This document shows positions 10,940 to 20,977 of a stretch of 64,000 nt of DNA, one piece after another (position 1 is the first letter of the stretch; each line of letters opens with the position of its first letter). The notes under the pieces were generated by a model that saw nothing but the letters and a program-made list of their open reading frames with translations, did no database searches and was not told where the DNA came from. Made by a program: the position numbers and the translations under genes. Source of the DNA: Lactuca virosa (lineage: Eukaryota; Streptophyta; Magnoliopsida; Asterales; Asteraceae); NCBI GenBank assembly GCA_928212115.1, contig CAKMRJ010000001.1:189535022-189599021 (forward strand), written 5' to 3'.

Positions 10940-11185
10940 ACCCAGGGCGGACCAGATAGACTGAAGACCCTGGAGGGCATATAGTCAGGCCGAAGGCCCG
11001 GCGAGCGGTCCGGATAGGCTGAAGGCCCTACGAAGGCGGTCCAGATGTGCCGAGGCTCGGAGAGTGGGCCAGATAGACTGATGGCCCGGTGCGGGCGGTC
11101 CAGTCATACTGTAGACTCAGAGAGTGGACCAGGTGGAATGATGGCTCGGTGTGAGCGGACCAGTCACTCTGTAGACTCGAGATGC
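10940..11185 (+). repeat. About 30-bp minisatellite within the gypsy LTR, 8 units
   Basis: Head-to-tail diverged units (gcggtccggataggctgaag and variants such as gtgggccagatagactgatg). They share the unit of the array at 8034-8195. An open frame runs through part of it by chance; no coding role is proposed. Confidence 0.6.
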
Positions 11186-11468
11186 ATGGCTGTTCTGTGT
11201 TTGTTATATGATATGTTTATGGTTGTATGAGGTTGGTATTTTGGGGGTAACTGACTAAGCCTTCGAGCTTACAATTATTGATTATTGTTTCAGGTTTGGC
11301 GGATGACCACGGGAAGGCGAAGGCGTGACCGTACACTTTCCTCGATTTATGATTATGATTTCTGGGAACTCTGATATGAAACTGTTTTGGAAACCTTTTT
11401 GTAATAACTATTGGTATTTTAAATGTTTTTAAAAGTTTTAATTTGGCATGAATTTGATCGGTGTTACA

Positions 11469-11635
11469 ACTGTCCAGGGAATGATGCAACTTCAAAGAAG
11501 AACTTTCATGATATGATTCGCTGGTACATCGCCTTTCGCAGCACCCTACTTGTTGTGATGCCCAAGATCTTCAAGACTACGATGAAGACTCCTAAGTGAA
11601 GATCCTCCCGCCTCTATTGACGTAAAGGGGGAGAT
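11469..11635 (+). mobile_element. Tail of a third copia element with polypurine tract
   Basis: A short internal remnant ending in aaagggggagat (11624-11635) directly before a TGTTGGG LTR, the form typical of copia elements. The rest of the element is to the left of the gypsy insertion, outside the window. Confidence 0.65.
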
Positions 11636-11936
11636 TGTTGGGTATATGTGTTGCGTCTTGGGCTGTTTTAAGTCCACTTTTGTAACCCGGTATGGGCTTG
11701 TCCATGCGATTTTTATTATTAGGGTTAGACTATTTAAGGTGCATGCATGCATCGTGTTTAGTAATCTTTTGGAAATACTTTTGTAACCCTAGACGCCTCT
11801 ACAATAGCAATTCTTAATCGAGTTCTTCTGAGGCTGTGGCTTTTTAATCATTCGACGCATTCTTGATTCATATTCTTTGTTTGATTTACTTTTCCTGTTT
11901 GAATCTATTCGATCTACCAAGGATTATATCCTAACA
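11636..11936 (+). repeat. 301-bp copia 3' LTR
   Basis: TGTTGGGTATATG..ATATCCTAACA, preceded by a polypurine tract. The R/U5-like end (cttctgaggctgtgg, then tctattcgatctaccaagg) is typical of short copia LTRs. No partner LTR is in the window. Confidence 0.72.
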
Positions 11937-12065
11937 AATAGCATTAATACACAAGACATTATTCTAACCGGAAAATATGTTTTTACCTATATCTGGCCTT
12001 CTTGTTATTAGAATAACATTAATACACAAGATATTGTAGTATAAAAACAATAATTGATGGTATAC

Positions 12066-12190
12066 CATTTTTTTCTTTCTTTTGATGTTGTATCGACAGA
12101 TTCATCAATAGGCTTTAATGATTTTCTTCTTTGAAATAGTCGTTCGCCTATTAAAGTTTTAACTTCATGAGTTTTACCCATAGCTGGCCT
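12066..12190 (-). other. Exon-like module 1 (KSLKPIDES)
   Basis: On the minus strand an open frame begins after a ggccag acceptor-like site and reads GKTHEVKTLIGERLFQ, RRKSLKPIDESV, ending at a GT donor in phase 2 (last exon base at 12066). It is basic and Ser/Thr-rich. No family recognised. A second, diverged module with the same core and the same phase lies about 440 bases away, which argues for an old tandem exon duplication rather than chance. Confidence 0.4.
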
Positions 12191-12510
12191 TTTTACTATT
12201 TATTGTCATTTCCAGAATGGAATTAGGAAGTTATAAGCAATTTATCATATCCAAATATCTAAAATACCAAGTATGAACCATAAGCATCTCATATAACTAT
12301 ATCTAGAATTACAGAAAATAGCAACAAAGTTTGATATTAATACTTTAGCATATTCTATTAGAATAGCATTAATAGAGTATATAATATTTTATTAGAATAC
12401 ATAGAATAACATAAACAAATAAGATTAATACTTAAGAATATTCGATTAGAATAACGTTAATACATAATATATAATTTATTCTTATAGAAAAACAATAACT
12501 GATGATGTAC

Positions 12511-12640
12511 CTTTTTTGTTTTTGTTTTGATATTGTAACTGGTGATTCATCTATAGGCTTCAACGATTTTCTTATTTGAACTAGCCCTATGCCTGTTGAA
12601 GTTTCAACTTCATTACTTGTGCCAGTGTCATCATTTTTAT
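12511..12640 (-). other. Exon-like module 2 (KSLKPIDES)
   Basis: Minus-strand open frame reading ENKNDDTGTSNEVETSTGIG and QIRKSLKPIDESPVTISK, ending AAAAAAG before a GTACAT donor-like site in phase 2. It shares the KSLKPIDES core, downstream Thr/Ser/Lys-rich tail and flanking intron-like sequence with module 1. The acceptor side is not clear. Function unknown; it could be a remnant of a host nuclear protein gene. Confidence 0.4.
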
Positions 12641-14925
12641 TTTCTCTTTTGTCATTATGATTATATTAGTTGCATGAAAATAATGAATGTTAATACAAAC
12701 AGTTCTAATAGAACATGCTAGGAAACAATTATTACATTTTCTATTAGTATTATTTTACCAACAGAAAATAGTTAATGCATTTTCTATTATTTACACAAAA
12801 TCATATTATATAATATTATAATTATTTTACCAACAGAAAGAAGAACAAGTGATGTAGAAACAAAAACTAAAGTTTCAGCAAACCTTGTTAAATGCTAACA
12901 AACCTAAATAGATCCATAAAAATTATTTTCATTTGCCAACAACTGCATATCAGAATAGGAATTTACATACTAAATAAGTACAACCTTCTTTTATAACCCA
13001 AAAAAAACCTAAGAGCATATAATGGATTGTCAATATTTTCTTACGAATACTTGTTCTTGTTCGAATTGTGCTACCTAAAGTCGTATTTAATAACTCGCGG
13101 TATTTGACCTCATTCAAATAATTAGGAAATCCAAAAATATTTATCCTCAAATTGATCTTAGTTCACTTGTGTGCAATCCTTTTTACAACGTATCAACCCA
13201 ATTGCCTTTTTCTTTTCACTGCTCTTTTATTCCATAGAGTGGACTATTGACTTTCTGCTTTAAGTTTTCATTTATCTCACTGAGACCACTATTTCTTTCA
13301 AAATTTGAATCAACCACCGAAATGAAGCATAAACTTCGATACACAACTCAATTCTTGTTCATACCCATTCGATAATCACTTCACATGAAACTCCAGTTTT
13401 GGCCATTTCGTTTTACCACTCAAATCCAATTCATAGGTAGATTCGATTAGAATTTCATTCTACAAGAATTCAAGCCCTTCAAATTTTCGACCAGCTAAAC
13501 TTCCACAAGTTATAAAATTTCAATCTCACTTAGATTTTTGAGATCAAACCAATGGACTTTCAACAAAATTTCTTGTTCTTCATTTTTTCATCAATTATCC
13601 ATATTAAATCGATTTCATAGCTACCAATTTTGTCTTGTATTCATCATCACATCTAATCAAATCGATCGGTCAGTAAAAAATCAAAATAGAAATGCATTGA
13701 TGATGAAGATGATGAACGTAGGAATGATTCAATAAAATTAGATTGAACAACCTAACAGAAAGATTTGTCTAAACGATATTTACAATGATCGTGACTCAAA
13801 GAATAAACACAGAATCAATCGATTACAAACAATCAACATGAATGATTTATAGTTGAAGTATCTAGAGCAATGACGTTAACATCATCTGATAGTGTAGATT
13901 CTGAAGCACATTGTGTTTATGTAGCCATTTTGAGTAAAATTGCTAGTTTGAAGAGAATTTTCGGTTGGTGATAAAGACACAATGGTTTTTGATGTCAATA
14001 TTGTCACAGGAAACAAGGGTTTTTTTGTATGTGTGAGAAATAAAGATCAATAAATAAATTAATTATATACTTAGTCCCTCAACTTTTTAATTTAAAATTT
14101 TCAATTTTTATTCTGTATAGTTTTTATTTCTATAAGTAAATTCCTTAATTTTTAGTTTGTCCATATAGAATGTTAGAGATGTACCTATTACTTTTAACTA
14201 GGGAAGAATCCTCGCTTTGCGGGGTTGGATACGCCAAAAAAATGGATAAAACATGAAGATTTTATTGAGTTACATTGAACTGATTACATTAAAATGTTTT
14301 CCTAGTCCCAATCCTTTGCAAAAGATTCTTCAGTTTACCTTCAGCATTTGACTATTACAGTCTTCTTACATATTCTTTGGTAGAATAGGTATTTAATCTT
14401 ATTCAGATGTTACCTTCCATCCAAAAAAGAAGATCTTTCATCACCCTTGTATCTTTTGGGTTTCTTCTCAAGGATTCTATGTAGCGCTTGATCACATCTG
14501 GTTATTTTTCTCTTTAAACCATTCATTCCCTAACATGGTCAATAAAACATGTTACTAATTTACCAAATGAAAGAGGGTACTAAATATGGGAATAAACAAC
14601 AATGACCCAAAAAAATCCTTGTTTATAAAAAACAAAAAGAACCGTGAAACTGAAAAGGAACAACTTAAAATTTAGGAACGTAAAATCAATTTACCTGAAG
14701 ATCCGTGATGTTCTGGTAACGTTGTAGAGGGAAGATTTTCTGAGTATACTTAGACTTTGGTAAATATGATAAATTGTTCAAATTACTTGTTCATAAATAT
14801 GTTAAATTATATATATACTTTGTTAAAACGGTTATCTTTTTGTTTCTCAAGATGTAAAAGGTATTATTAGAATAAAAAATTGGTAGGATAATGCCTATCC
14901 TAATGCTTGAAGTCATTATGGTTTG

Positions 14926-14930
14926 AGAAC
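14926..14930. other. Target site duplication agaac, left
   Basis: agaac directly precedes the left LTR of the Sirevirus-like element and recurs directly after its right LTR at 24059-24063. This proves that the two LTRs, 9 kb apart, belong to one insertion. Confidence 0.88.
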
Positions 14931-15371
14931 TGTAAGTCCCCAAATTGGCTTGATGTATCAATCCGATCCACTTGATGGTGCGGAATCCCAATCAAGTGGA
15001 TGATGCAAGATAGAATGGAGAAGAAGAAGAAGAAGAAGAAGAACTTGATGAATCTATGATGTATTGATGATAAGAATGAAGAACACTACATAAGATTCAC
15101 ACTTCTCCCTACTTTCTCTCTCTAGAGCTCTCTCCCCTCAACAATGGCTTCCCTTTTTATATGGACCACTATTTATCTCATGTGCCCTAAAACACTCCCA
15201 TTTCCGCTATAAGTACCTATGGACGACACCCAAGCCCAAAACACAAAGGCTAGACCGAAAACACATGCGTTTTCGATCCAAGCTACAAATAAACCAATAA
15301 TATTTTCGGCCCAGGACTAAAAAAATAAATGCTTAGAAAAGCAAAGTATAAACCATATTTTTGACCCAACA
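14931..15371 (-). repeat. 3' LTR of Sirevirus-like element
   Basis: 441 bp. In element sense it starts TGTTGGGTC and ends ..GGGGACTTACA. Highly similar to 23640-24058 and 51247-51681. Contains an AAG microsatellite at about 15020-15043. Confidence 0.88.
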
Positions 15372-15383
15372 ATCTCCCCATGG
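15372..15383 (-). other. Polypurine tract
   Basis: Minus-strand ccatggggagat abuts the LTR start, marking the plus-strand DNA primer and the minus orientation of the element. Confidence 0.75.
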
Positions 15384-17488
15384 TTTATAGCTTTCTTTTC
15401 TTTAACCCAAAAAACTTCCTCTAAAAATGTAGCTGGCTTTTCTTGTCAATCTTCATTTGGAGCTTGGCTTCAGCTTTTTGTCTTCTATTTCTTCACAACT
15501 TCAAGATGAACAACTGAATCTTCTAGGTGAATGACTTCATCTTGAACGGATGGGCATTTCTTCATAATTTGGCATTGAACATACATTGGGTGTGGAGGCT
15601 TGTTTTACAGATACATGAAAAATAGCGCTTTCAGCTTGAGAATCTTTAGAGAGAACAATAGAGAGATCTAATATTCTGGATCACTTCGGCAGGTACAAGA
15701 TAGCAGCAAATTGATTGAGGATGCTTCAATGCAATCTGTCACATAATATTCAAGTACAGCTTCACCTTGCTTCTGGGGTTGAAGGATTGTATGATGAAAA
15801 AATAATCTTCATTTCTTGATTCTTCGAATGAGCGTTCTTCTATGATCACCATTGCACCTTTAGAAGTAACCATCGACTAAAAAGTCCATGTGGATCACAG
15901 AATTGACCCTTCTCACCACATTTGTTCAAGGACCCAACCTTGGCTCACATGGAGACTTCTCGCGGTATCTTGTGAAAGTACAACTTCCTTGAGTCACTTC
16001 CTCCTTTGAATTCTTCGTTTTAAGACAACCAAAAATAAAAGATAAAAAAAACTAAAAACAAACTTAGCACACAATATTTTTGGATTTTTCATATTTTCTA
16101 AAAAGAAATATAAACAGAAAACAAAAATATTTTTGGCTTTTTGAATTTTATGATTTTTGTTTGTTTCTTTTTAGTTCTCCACCTTAAATTTGTGCATAGA
16201 GAAAAACTATGAACAAATTTAACAAAAACAAAAATAATAACAACTAATTTGGGATCAAAGTTGTGAGACAGCCTTAACTTGTTTGTTAGTACCTTCACCT
16301 TCATTAATACATCTGGTCAATTGATTGTATTGTGGTCCACTTAAACACGAAGGATATCTGACAAATTGGACATATTATAAATGACAAGACATTTGCACTT
16401 AAAATCTTAAGTGGACCATTAAGCTGACGACGACCAATGATATTGTTGTCCACCTAAATTCAGCAGCGAGATCTACAGACAACCTATTATATGGTTCAAT
16501 TTTAGATGCACTAGAACGTGTTTCCCACTTCTTGATATACCCCGGTAATCAAGAACTTCCAAAGAACTCCTTACATTAGATGAGTAGACAATCATTAGGA
16601 GGGAAGTCAGATTTAGAATGCATATGTTGTACACCAAGGTCGGATCTCTTCCAATCACGCAGAGGGATTAACATATGACTAACCAGAATGGAGGGATTGA
16701 GAAGTAGAATGGTGCATATGCTGTGTTCCAGGTCGGATCTGTTTCAATCACGCAAAGGAGACAGCATATGGATAATAGATAGAAAGAATTGCATAGAGAT
16801 AAAGATGCATAGAGATAGAGTTGCATATGTTGCAGTCCAGGTCGGATATGTTCCAATCACGCAGAGGAGACAACATATGACTGACAGATAGAAAGCAAGA
16901 AAATAATTTCCTACAGACCTATTTTATCAGAACCCCCCAGTCGCCCTATCAGTACCGAAATTAAGGACACGAGTCCATACATCGAGGAAATGTTAAGCCA
17001 GAGTTCTAGATGTGTATGACTTAAGTGTATGCTGCAGTTTCCAATGTTTATCTCACTACTCAATCTACCCGAGCGTCGTATTGTCAGACCAAACAGAACT
17101 ATCTAAGTCTACACTGTCAAGTCCTTTCATTGTCAATCTATGTGTAGTCCTTTTTAAATCCTTCGTGCCTAGCAACGCATTGAACACAGAGCCTAGACAA
17201 TTCAGCTTTGGTACTTTACACAAGTTAAAATTGCCTGTTATCACTCTCTTGATATCACTTCCCAAATAAGCACCTACAAACATAACAATCATGAGAACAT
17301 ATTTTTGTGATTTTGTTTTTTCTTAATTTTTTTTGTATTTTGATTTCTCCCCCTTAATCTGAGCATAGGGAAGAAATAAAATAAATGTGAAAAAATTAAA
17401 TATAATTGTATTTAATATAATAAAATTAAATGTGAAGAAATAAAATAAATGTGAAAAAATAAAATAAAATAAATGTAAAAAAATTAAA
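15384..17488 (-). other. Sirevirus-like 3' non-coding region
   Basis: About 2.1 kb without coding potential. It carries two copies, about 1.17 kb apart, of a polypurine-like block (minus strand: tatgcacaaatttaaggtgg at about 16178-16197; tatgctcagattaaggggga at about 17348-17367). Repeated polypurine tracts upstream of the 3' LTR are a known feature of Sireviruses. Between them lie the three tandem hairpins at 16621-16879. Confidence 0.6.
16621..16879 (-). repeat. Three tandem hairpin units
   Basis: Units at 16621-16677, 16715-16770 and 16824-16879. Each has arms catatg(t/c)tg and (c/t)a(a/g)catatg around a conserved middle (aggtcggat, then caatcacgca). In unit 2 the arm base changed from T to C and its partner from A to G, which keeps pairing. 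The catatg core is self-complementary, so only the outer three base pairs are informative. Confidence 0.55.
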
Positions 17489-17743
17489 TATATTTATTCC
17501 CAAGCACGTGTTAGTCGTATTCTAAATAAATATAATTGATCACGCTATATTTATCCCTAATACGATTACATAACTGCCCAGGTTTAACTGTGATGTCCAA
17601 CTCTACTATAAACAACTTTTTTTTGTTCTTGTTATGATACGACCCTAGCAAGTATGTATACTTTTAGTCAGAGTGTTTTAGTCCCATTGTATTTATAGTT
17701 GTATATCTTCTATGGCTAGATATACTAGTTCACTATAAACAAT

Positions 17744-17755
17744 GCTCTGATACCA
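17744..17755 (-). other. Primer binding site of Tekay remnant
   Basis: gctctgatacca is the reverse complement of TGGTATCAGAGC and lies three bases from the LTR end, fixing the minus orientation and showing that the adjacent LTR is the 5' LTR. Confidence 0.9.
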
Positions 17756-20280
17756 ATCTGTCACACCCCCGGACCAGGACGACGGAAACGTCCGGAGGCG
17801 GGTGACTTCATTGTGTAGTATCATAACAATTGCATATAAATGAAACATAGCAAATCCAAACATCATACATCAATATAACAAGCTTACATTGTTTTACATC
17901 GTGTTTATGTTCTCAAATATTACACAAAAGAGACATTAGTAAGCAATCCCAAAATACATCAAAACATTCTTGAGTCTGCGATCCATAACCTGCTTATTGG
18001 TTTCCTGAGAATACAAGTCGTTTGAAAAGCGTCAACATAAAATATGTTGGTGGGTTCATAAGCATTTTCGTATAAAACTTTGATGATAGTTTAGAAATCC
18101 AGAAAATCCAATATTTTCTTATAAAAATCGTTGTAAGTCTTGTTTCAAATCGAGTATAGTTGCATGTGTGTCTTAGTTCTTTGTTTTCAAAAAAAATCGT
18201 TTCCTCCAGAAAATCCTATATTTTCTGATGTATAAAATAGTAGCTTTTAAAACAATAACACTTGTGTGAAAAGTCTCAATTGAGGTATTCAAAACACAGT
18301 TGATTATAAACCCGAAGGTAAAATCTGTAAAAGTACATTTCTGATATATTCTAGTGAGTCGTTATAACCATACTAATACGACGGAGTGCCCGTTATGACG
18401 TTCTTCAGGCGTCGGTTTCGTTTAAGACATTTGTCACCCTAGACTGGCCGGTCTAGCTGTAGCGAACATCGAAGGTGCGGGATGTCAACCCCGTATAGAT
18501 CTATACACAAATTCCCGCTCTCCCTCCAGGAGACTCTAGTTATAACTCTTACATGACTTAAAGTGTACAATATTGTATTAATATATGTACTATAAAGATT
18601 TGTCTGAATAGACTACTAACAGTTTCGCGCAAATCGTTGAAATCCATTATTTACTAAATAAATAATAATAGTTGTAGTTGTTGACTAGATATTCCGTTTC
18701 GTTTCATTTGTTGAAAATAATCCGCTTTAAATATTTATCGAATTGATTCAATATTAGCAATGTCGGCTAAAATGGCTCTCCTCTCTATATATTACTAAGT
18801 GAGACCCCATTTACCGGGGAAATGTCAAGTTATGATTTGTGTAAAACTATGACTTCTGTGAGGTTATGACAGCAGCTTTATGACATGCAAAATTTTCTGT
18901 CATAGAGGCTCTATTTGCATATATTCTAGGTGAACTTACTTATATCAAATTTTTATAAACAACCCCTTAACAGTTTGCAAATAGTCATTTATGTAACACA
19001 AAGTTCAAATTTCGAAATTCTAGACTTAGTGTCAACATTTCAAGGTCTATTTCAACAACCTTTATCTCTAATTATGAAGAGCATGAATGCAATTGCATGT
19101 TGAACACCCCCAAAAACTTGGGAGGCTCCTTTTTTAAATTGTATTATTCATGTAGTGATTAAAATATTATTTATTTTCATGGGTCCTGTGAAACCTCACG
19201 TTCACAGAGAGTTATATACAAAAAAATGATAATATTTCAACACACATATTAAACACACGTATACATGCAATCATTCAAGAATTTAGAACAAGATGTGACT
19301 CACTCTCCCCTAAAATCAATAAAAATTTAGGAAAAATGTGGGGTATGAAGCTCACCTTGGTTATCTTTGCTGGGTGGTTTGAAGAGTGATGAGGAAGTCT
19401 CCAACTCCAAAACTTGGAAGATTCTTAAATCTCTAAAGGATTCTAGGAATAATTTTTCGTGTATAAATATAGTGAAATCTTAGAATAATGGGAATAATAT
19501 TTATTTGGAGAGGATAAAATACTTACCCAAGGAATCTGGGAATTTCCTTTGAAGAGATGAACTTAGAGCTTGAAGGAGTTGAGAGTGTTCTTGTGAGTTT
19601 TCTGGAAGTGAGGAGTGAGAAGCGGAATAAGGGAGGAAAGGTTCACGTATCAAAAGGGGAGGATAAGGGTGAGTTGACATTTGCATGGAAAGTTGGTGGG
19701 TAAGGCTTAGTTTCTTTGGATAATACATGTTTATTTGGGATTTGCATGGGAAATGAGGAATTTGGATCACATCATAAAGTCAAACACTTTATCTTCTTAG
19801 AAACCTCTTTAAAATCTTGGACATTATTTTATATAAATATGTTTAAAATAATTAATTTTGGCATAAAATAGGGGTTTAAGGGGTTTAGGACATGAAAAAT
19901 ACGAGTTTGGAGGAATTCCCGACGTCAAAATGTCCTAAACTGAAGAAAATGTCCGAAAATGATGAAAATCCGGAGTGGTATGATGCTCCTGCGAGGATCC
20001 GGAGGACTTGAGAAGAATTCCGGAGTCGTTTGCTCAAATCCGGAGCCACCATGCGAAATCCGAAGCTGAGTTTCAATTTCAGGAGCATCTCCTCGGTTCC
20101 GAAGTCAGGAGGCGGAGTCAGTGGTCCGGTCAGAGGTGCGAAGCCGGCTGGAACTTCCGAAGCTGCCTCAAGCGAGATCTTCCGGAGCCACTTTTTCCGG
20201 GCTGTGCGAGATTTTCCGAATGCAAGGGGAGGGGGGGGGGGTTCCGAAGCTGTTTCCTCTTGGCTCCTTAGAAGACAATC

Positions 20281-20371
20281 CGGATGAGAGGTTTAGGACT
20301 AAGAGGGTTCCGGACGAGAGGTTCAGGACCAAGAGGGTTCCGGACCAAGAGGTTCAGGACCAAGAGGGTCC
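20281..20371. repeat. About 28-bp repeats in Tekay LTR
   Basis: Three units of gaggttcaggaccaagaggg followed by ttccggac, slightly diverged. Also present at 39604-39695 and 48537-48630. Confidence 0.6.
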
Positions 20372-20430
20372 TTTTGGGTTCTCTCCTCTTGTTTTGGGTT
20401 GTTTCCGACTGAGGAAGGTACGTAGAGAGA

Positions 20431-20630
20431 TTTGGGAGAGATTTCACATACTTGGAGAGATTTGGGAGAGACTTCATATTCTTGGAGAGATTTGGGAGAG
20501 ACTTCATATTCTTGGAGAGATTTGGGAGAGACTTCATATTCTTGGAGAGATTTGGGAGAGACTTCATATTCTTGGAGAGATTTGGGAGATACTTTATATT
20601 CTTGGAGAGATTTGGGAGAGAGAGGGATAT
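20431..20630. repeat. 30-bp minisatellite in Tekay LTR, copy A
   Basis: Six full units plus a partial one of tttgggagagacttcatatt followed by cttggagaga, four of them identical. Because the unit is a multiple of three, several frames on both strands stay open across the array; these are not genes. The B-side LTRs have about six units (39750-39920) and three (48682-48770). Confidence 0.9.
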
Positions 20631-20903
20631 ATTTGGAGAGATTGAGGGAGATTTTGTTGGGAAGCTTTATTAATGTTTTTCTTCGTAGTTCAAGGTCCTT
20701 AGACTTAGATACATTCTATTTTGAGTGTTATACACTCCCGAAGGGCACTTAATAGTACTTTATAGAGCTGATACTTCCCTCAATCAGATTAAGGCTTTAA
20801 CTTTGGAACATTTGAAACCTTCAGGTGTTACTTTGCATTAAGATTTAGAGTCATACATTAGCAACCATAAGTAAACCCTAACAAAATAAGCACTAGATGA
20901 GTT

Positions 20904-20957
20904 GACCAGATGACCCGTTGACCTTGACTTAACTTTGACTTGACATTGACTTGACCT
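20904..20957. promoter_or_regulatory. TTGAC-rich tract at the start of Tekay U3
   Basis: Repeated ttgac motifs spaced 5-12 bases apart. TTGAC is the core of the plant W-box bound by WRKY factors, so this could be an enhancer tract near the U3 start. No function is shown by the sequence itself. Confidence 0.35.
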
Positions 20958-20977
20958 GAAACTTGCCGGTTGTCACA

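Larger units (their letters stand above)
9311..11468 (+). repeat. 3' LTR of gypsy element
   Basis: Starts TGTTACATCCC after a polypurine tract and ends with CGGTGTTACA, giving 2158 bp with matching inverted ends (tgt..aca). A TATA box follows a cluster of tacgc..gcgta palindromes. The sequence after 11468 is the tail of a different copia element, so the gypsy element had inserted there. Its 5' LTR is outside the window. Confidence 0.8.
11937..14925. other. AT-rich spacer, mostly without recognisable features
   Basis: About 3 kb between the copia LTR and the Sirevirus-like element. Apart from the tandem exon-like modules at 12066-12640 it shows AT-rich sequence, repeats of a ttagaata..cattaatac block (12005, 12357, 12440) and, at 14200-14230, a cctcgctttgcggggttgg motif of the kind found at the ends of small dispersed plant repeats. 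No long open frame, RNA gene or transposon terminus could be supported. Confidence 0.5.
17489..20977 (-). mobile_element. Tekay-like gypsy remnant (leader and 5' LTR), copy A
   Basis: Contains 270 bases of leader, the primer site and a full LTR, matching 45935-49140 in copy B. Left of 17489 the sequence is Sirevirus 3' region; the two share atatttattcc at the join, consistent with a deletion through short homology. Gag, pol and the 3' LTR seen in copy B are absent. Confidence 0.82.
17759..20977 (-). repeat. Tekay-like 5' LTR, copy A
   Basis: 3219 bp, plus-strand ends TGTCACACCC and GGTTGTCACA. Contains the 30-bp minisatellite (20431-20630), a G-rich run near 20226-20241, a set of ggttccggac.. 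short repeats (20281-20371) and a TTGAC-rich tract at the right end (20904-20957). Long LTRs of this kind fit the Tekay/Del chromovirus group. Confidence 0.88.

Noticed and set aside
10940..11185. Regular short repeats considered as a CRISPR-like array
   Set aside because: Units are contiguous and diverged, without unique spacers, and the context is a plant LTR.
14195..14240. cctcgctttgcggggttgg motif as the end of a small dispersed repeat
   Set aside because: No second end or target duplication was found, so no element is called.
20121..20752. Overlapping open frames on both strands (up to 174 codons) with regular repeats such as GEIWERLHIL
   Set aside because: They are produced by the 30-bp minisatellite, whose unit is a multiple of three. 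They change with unit number between LTR copies, and several frames are open at once.
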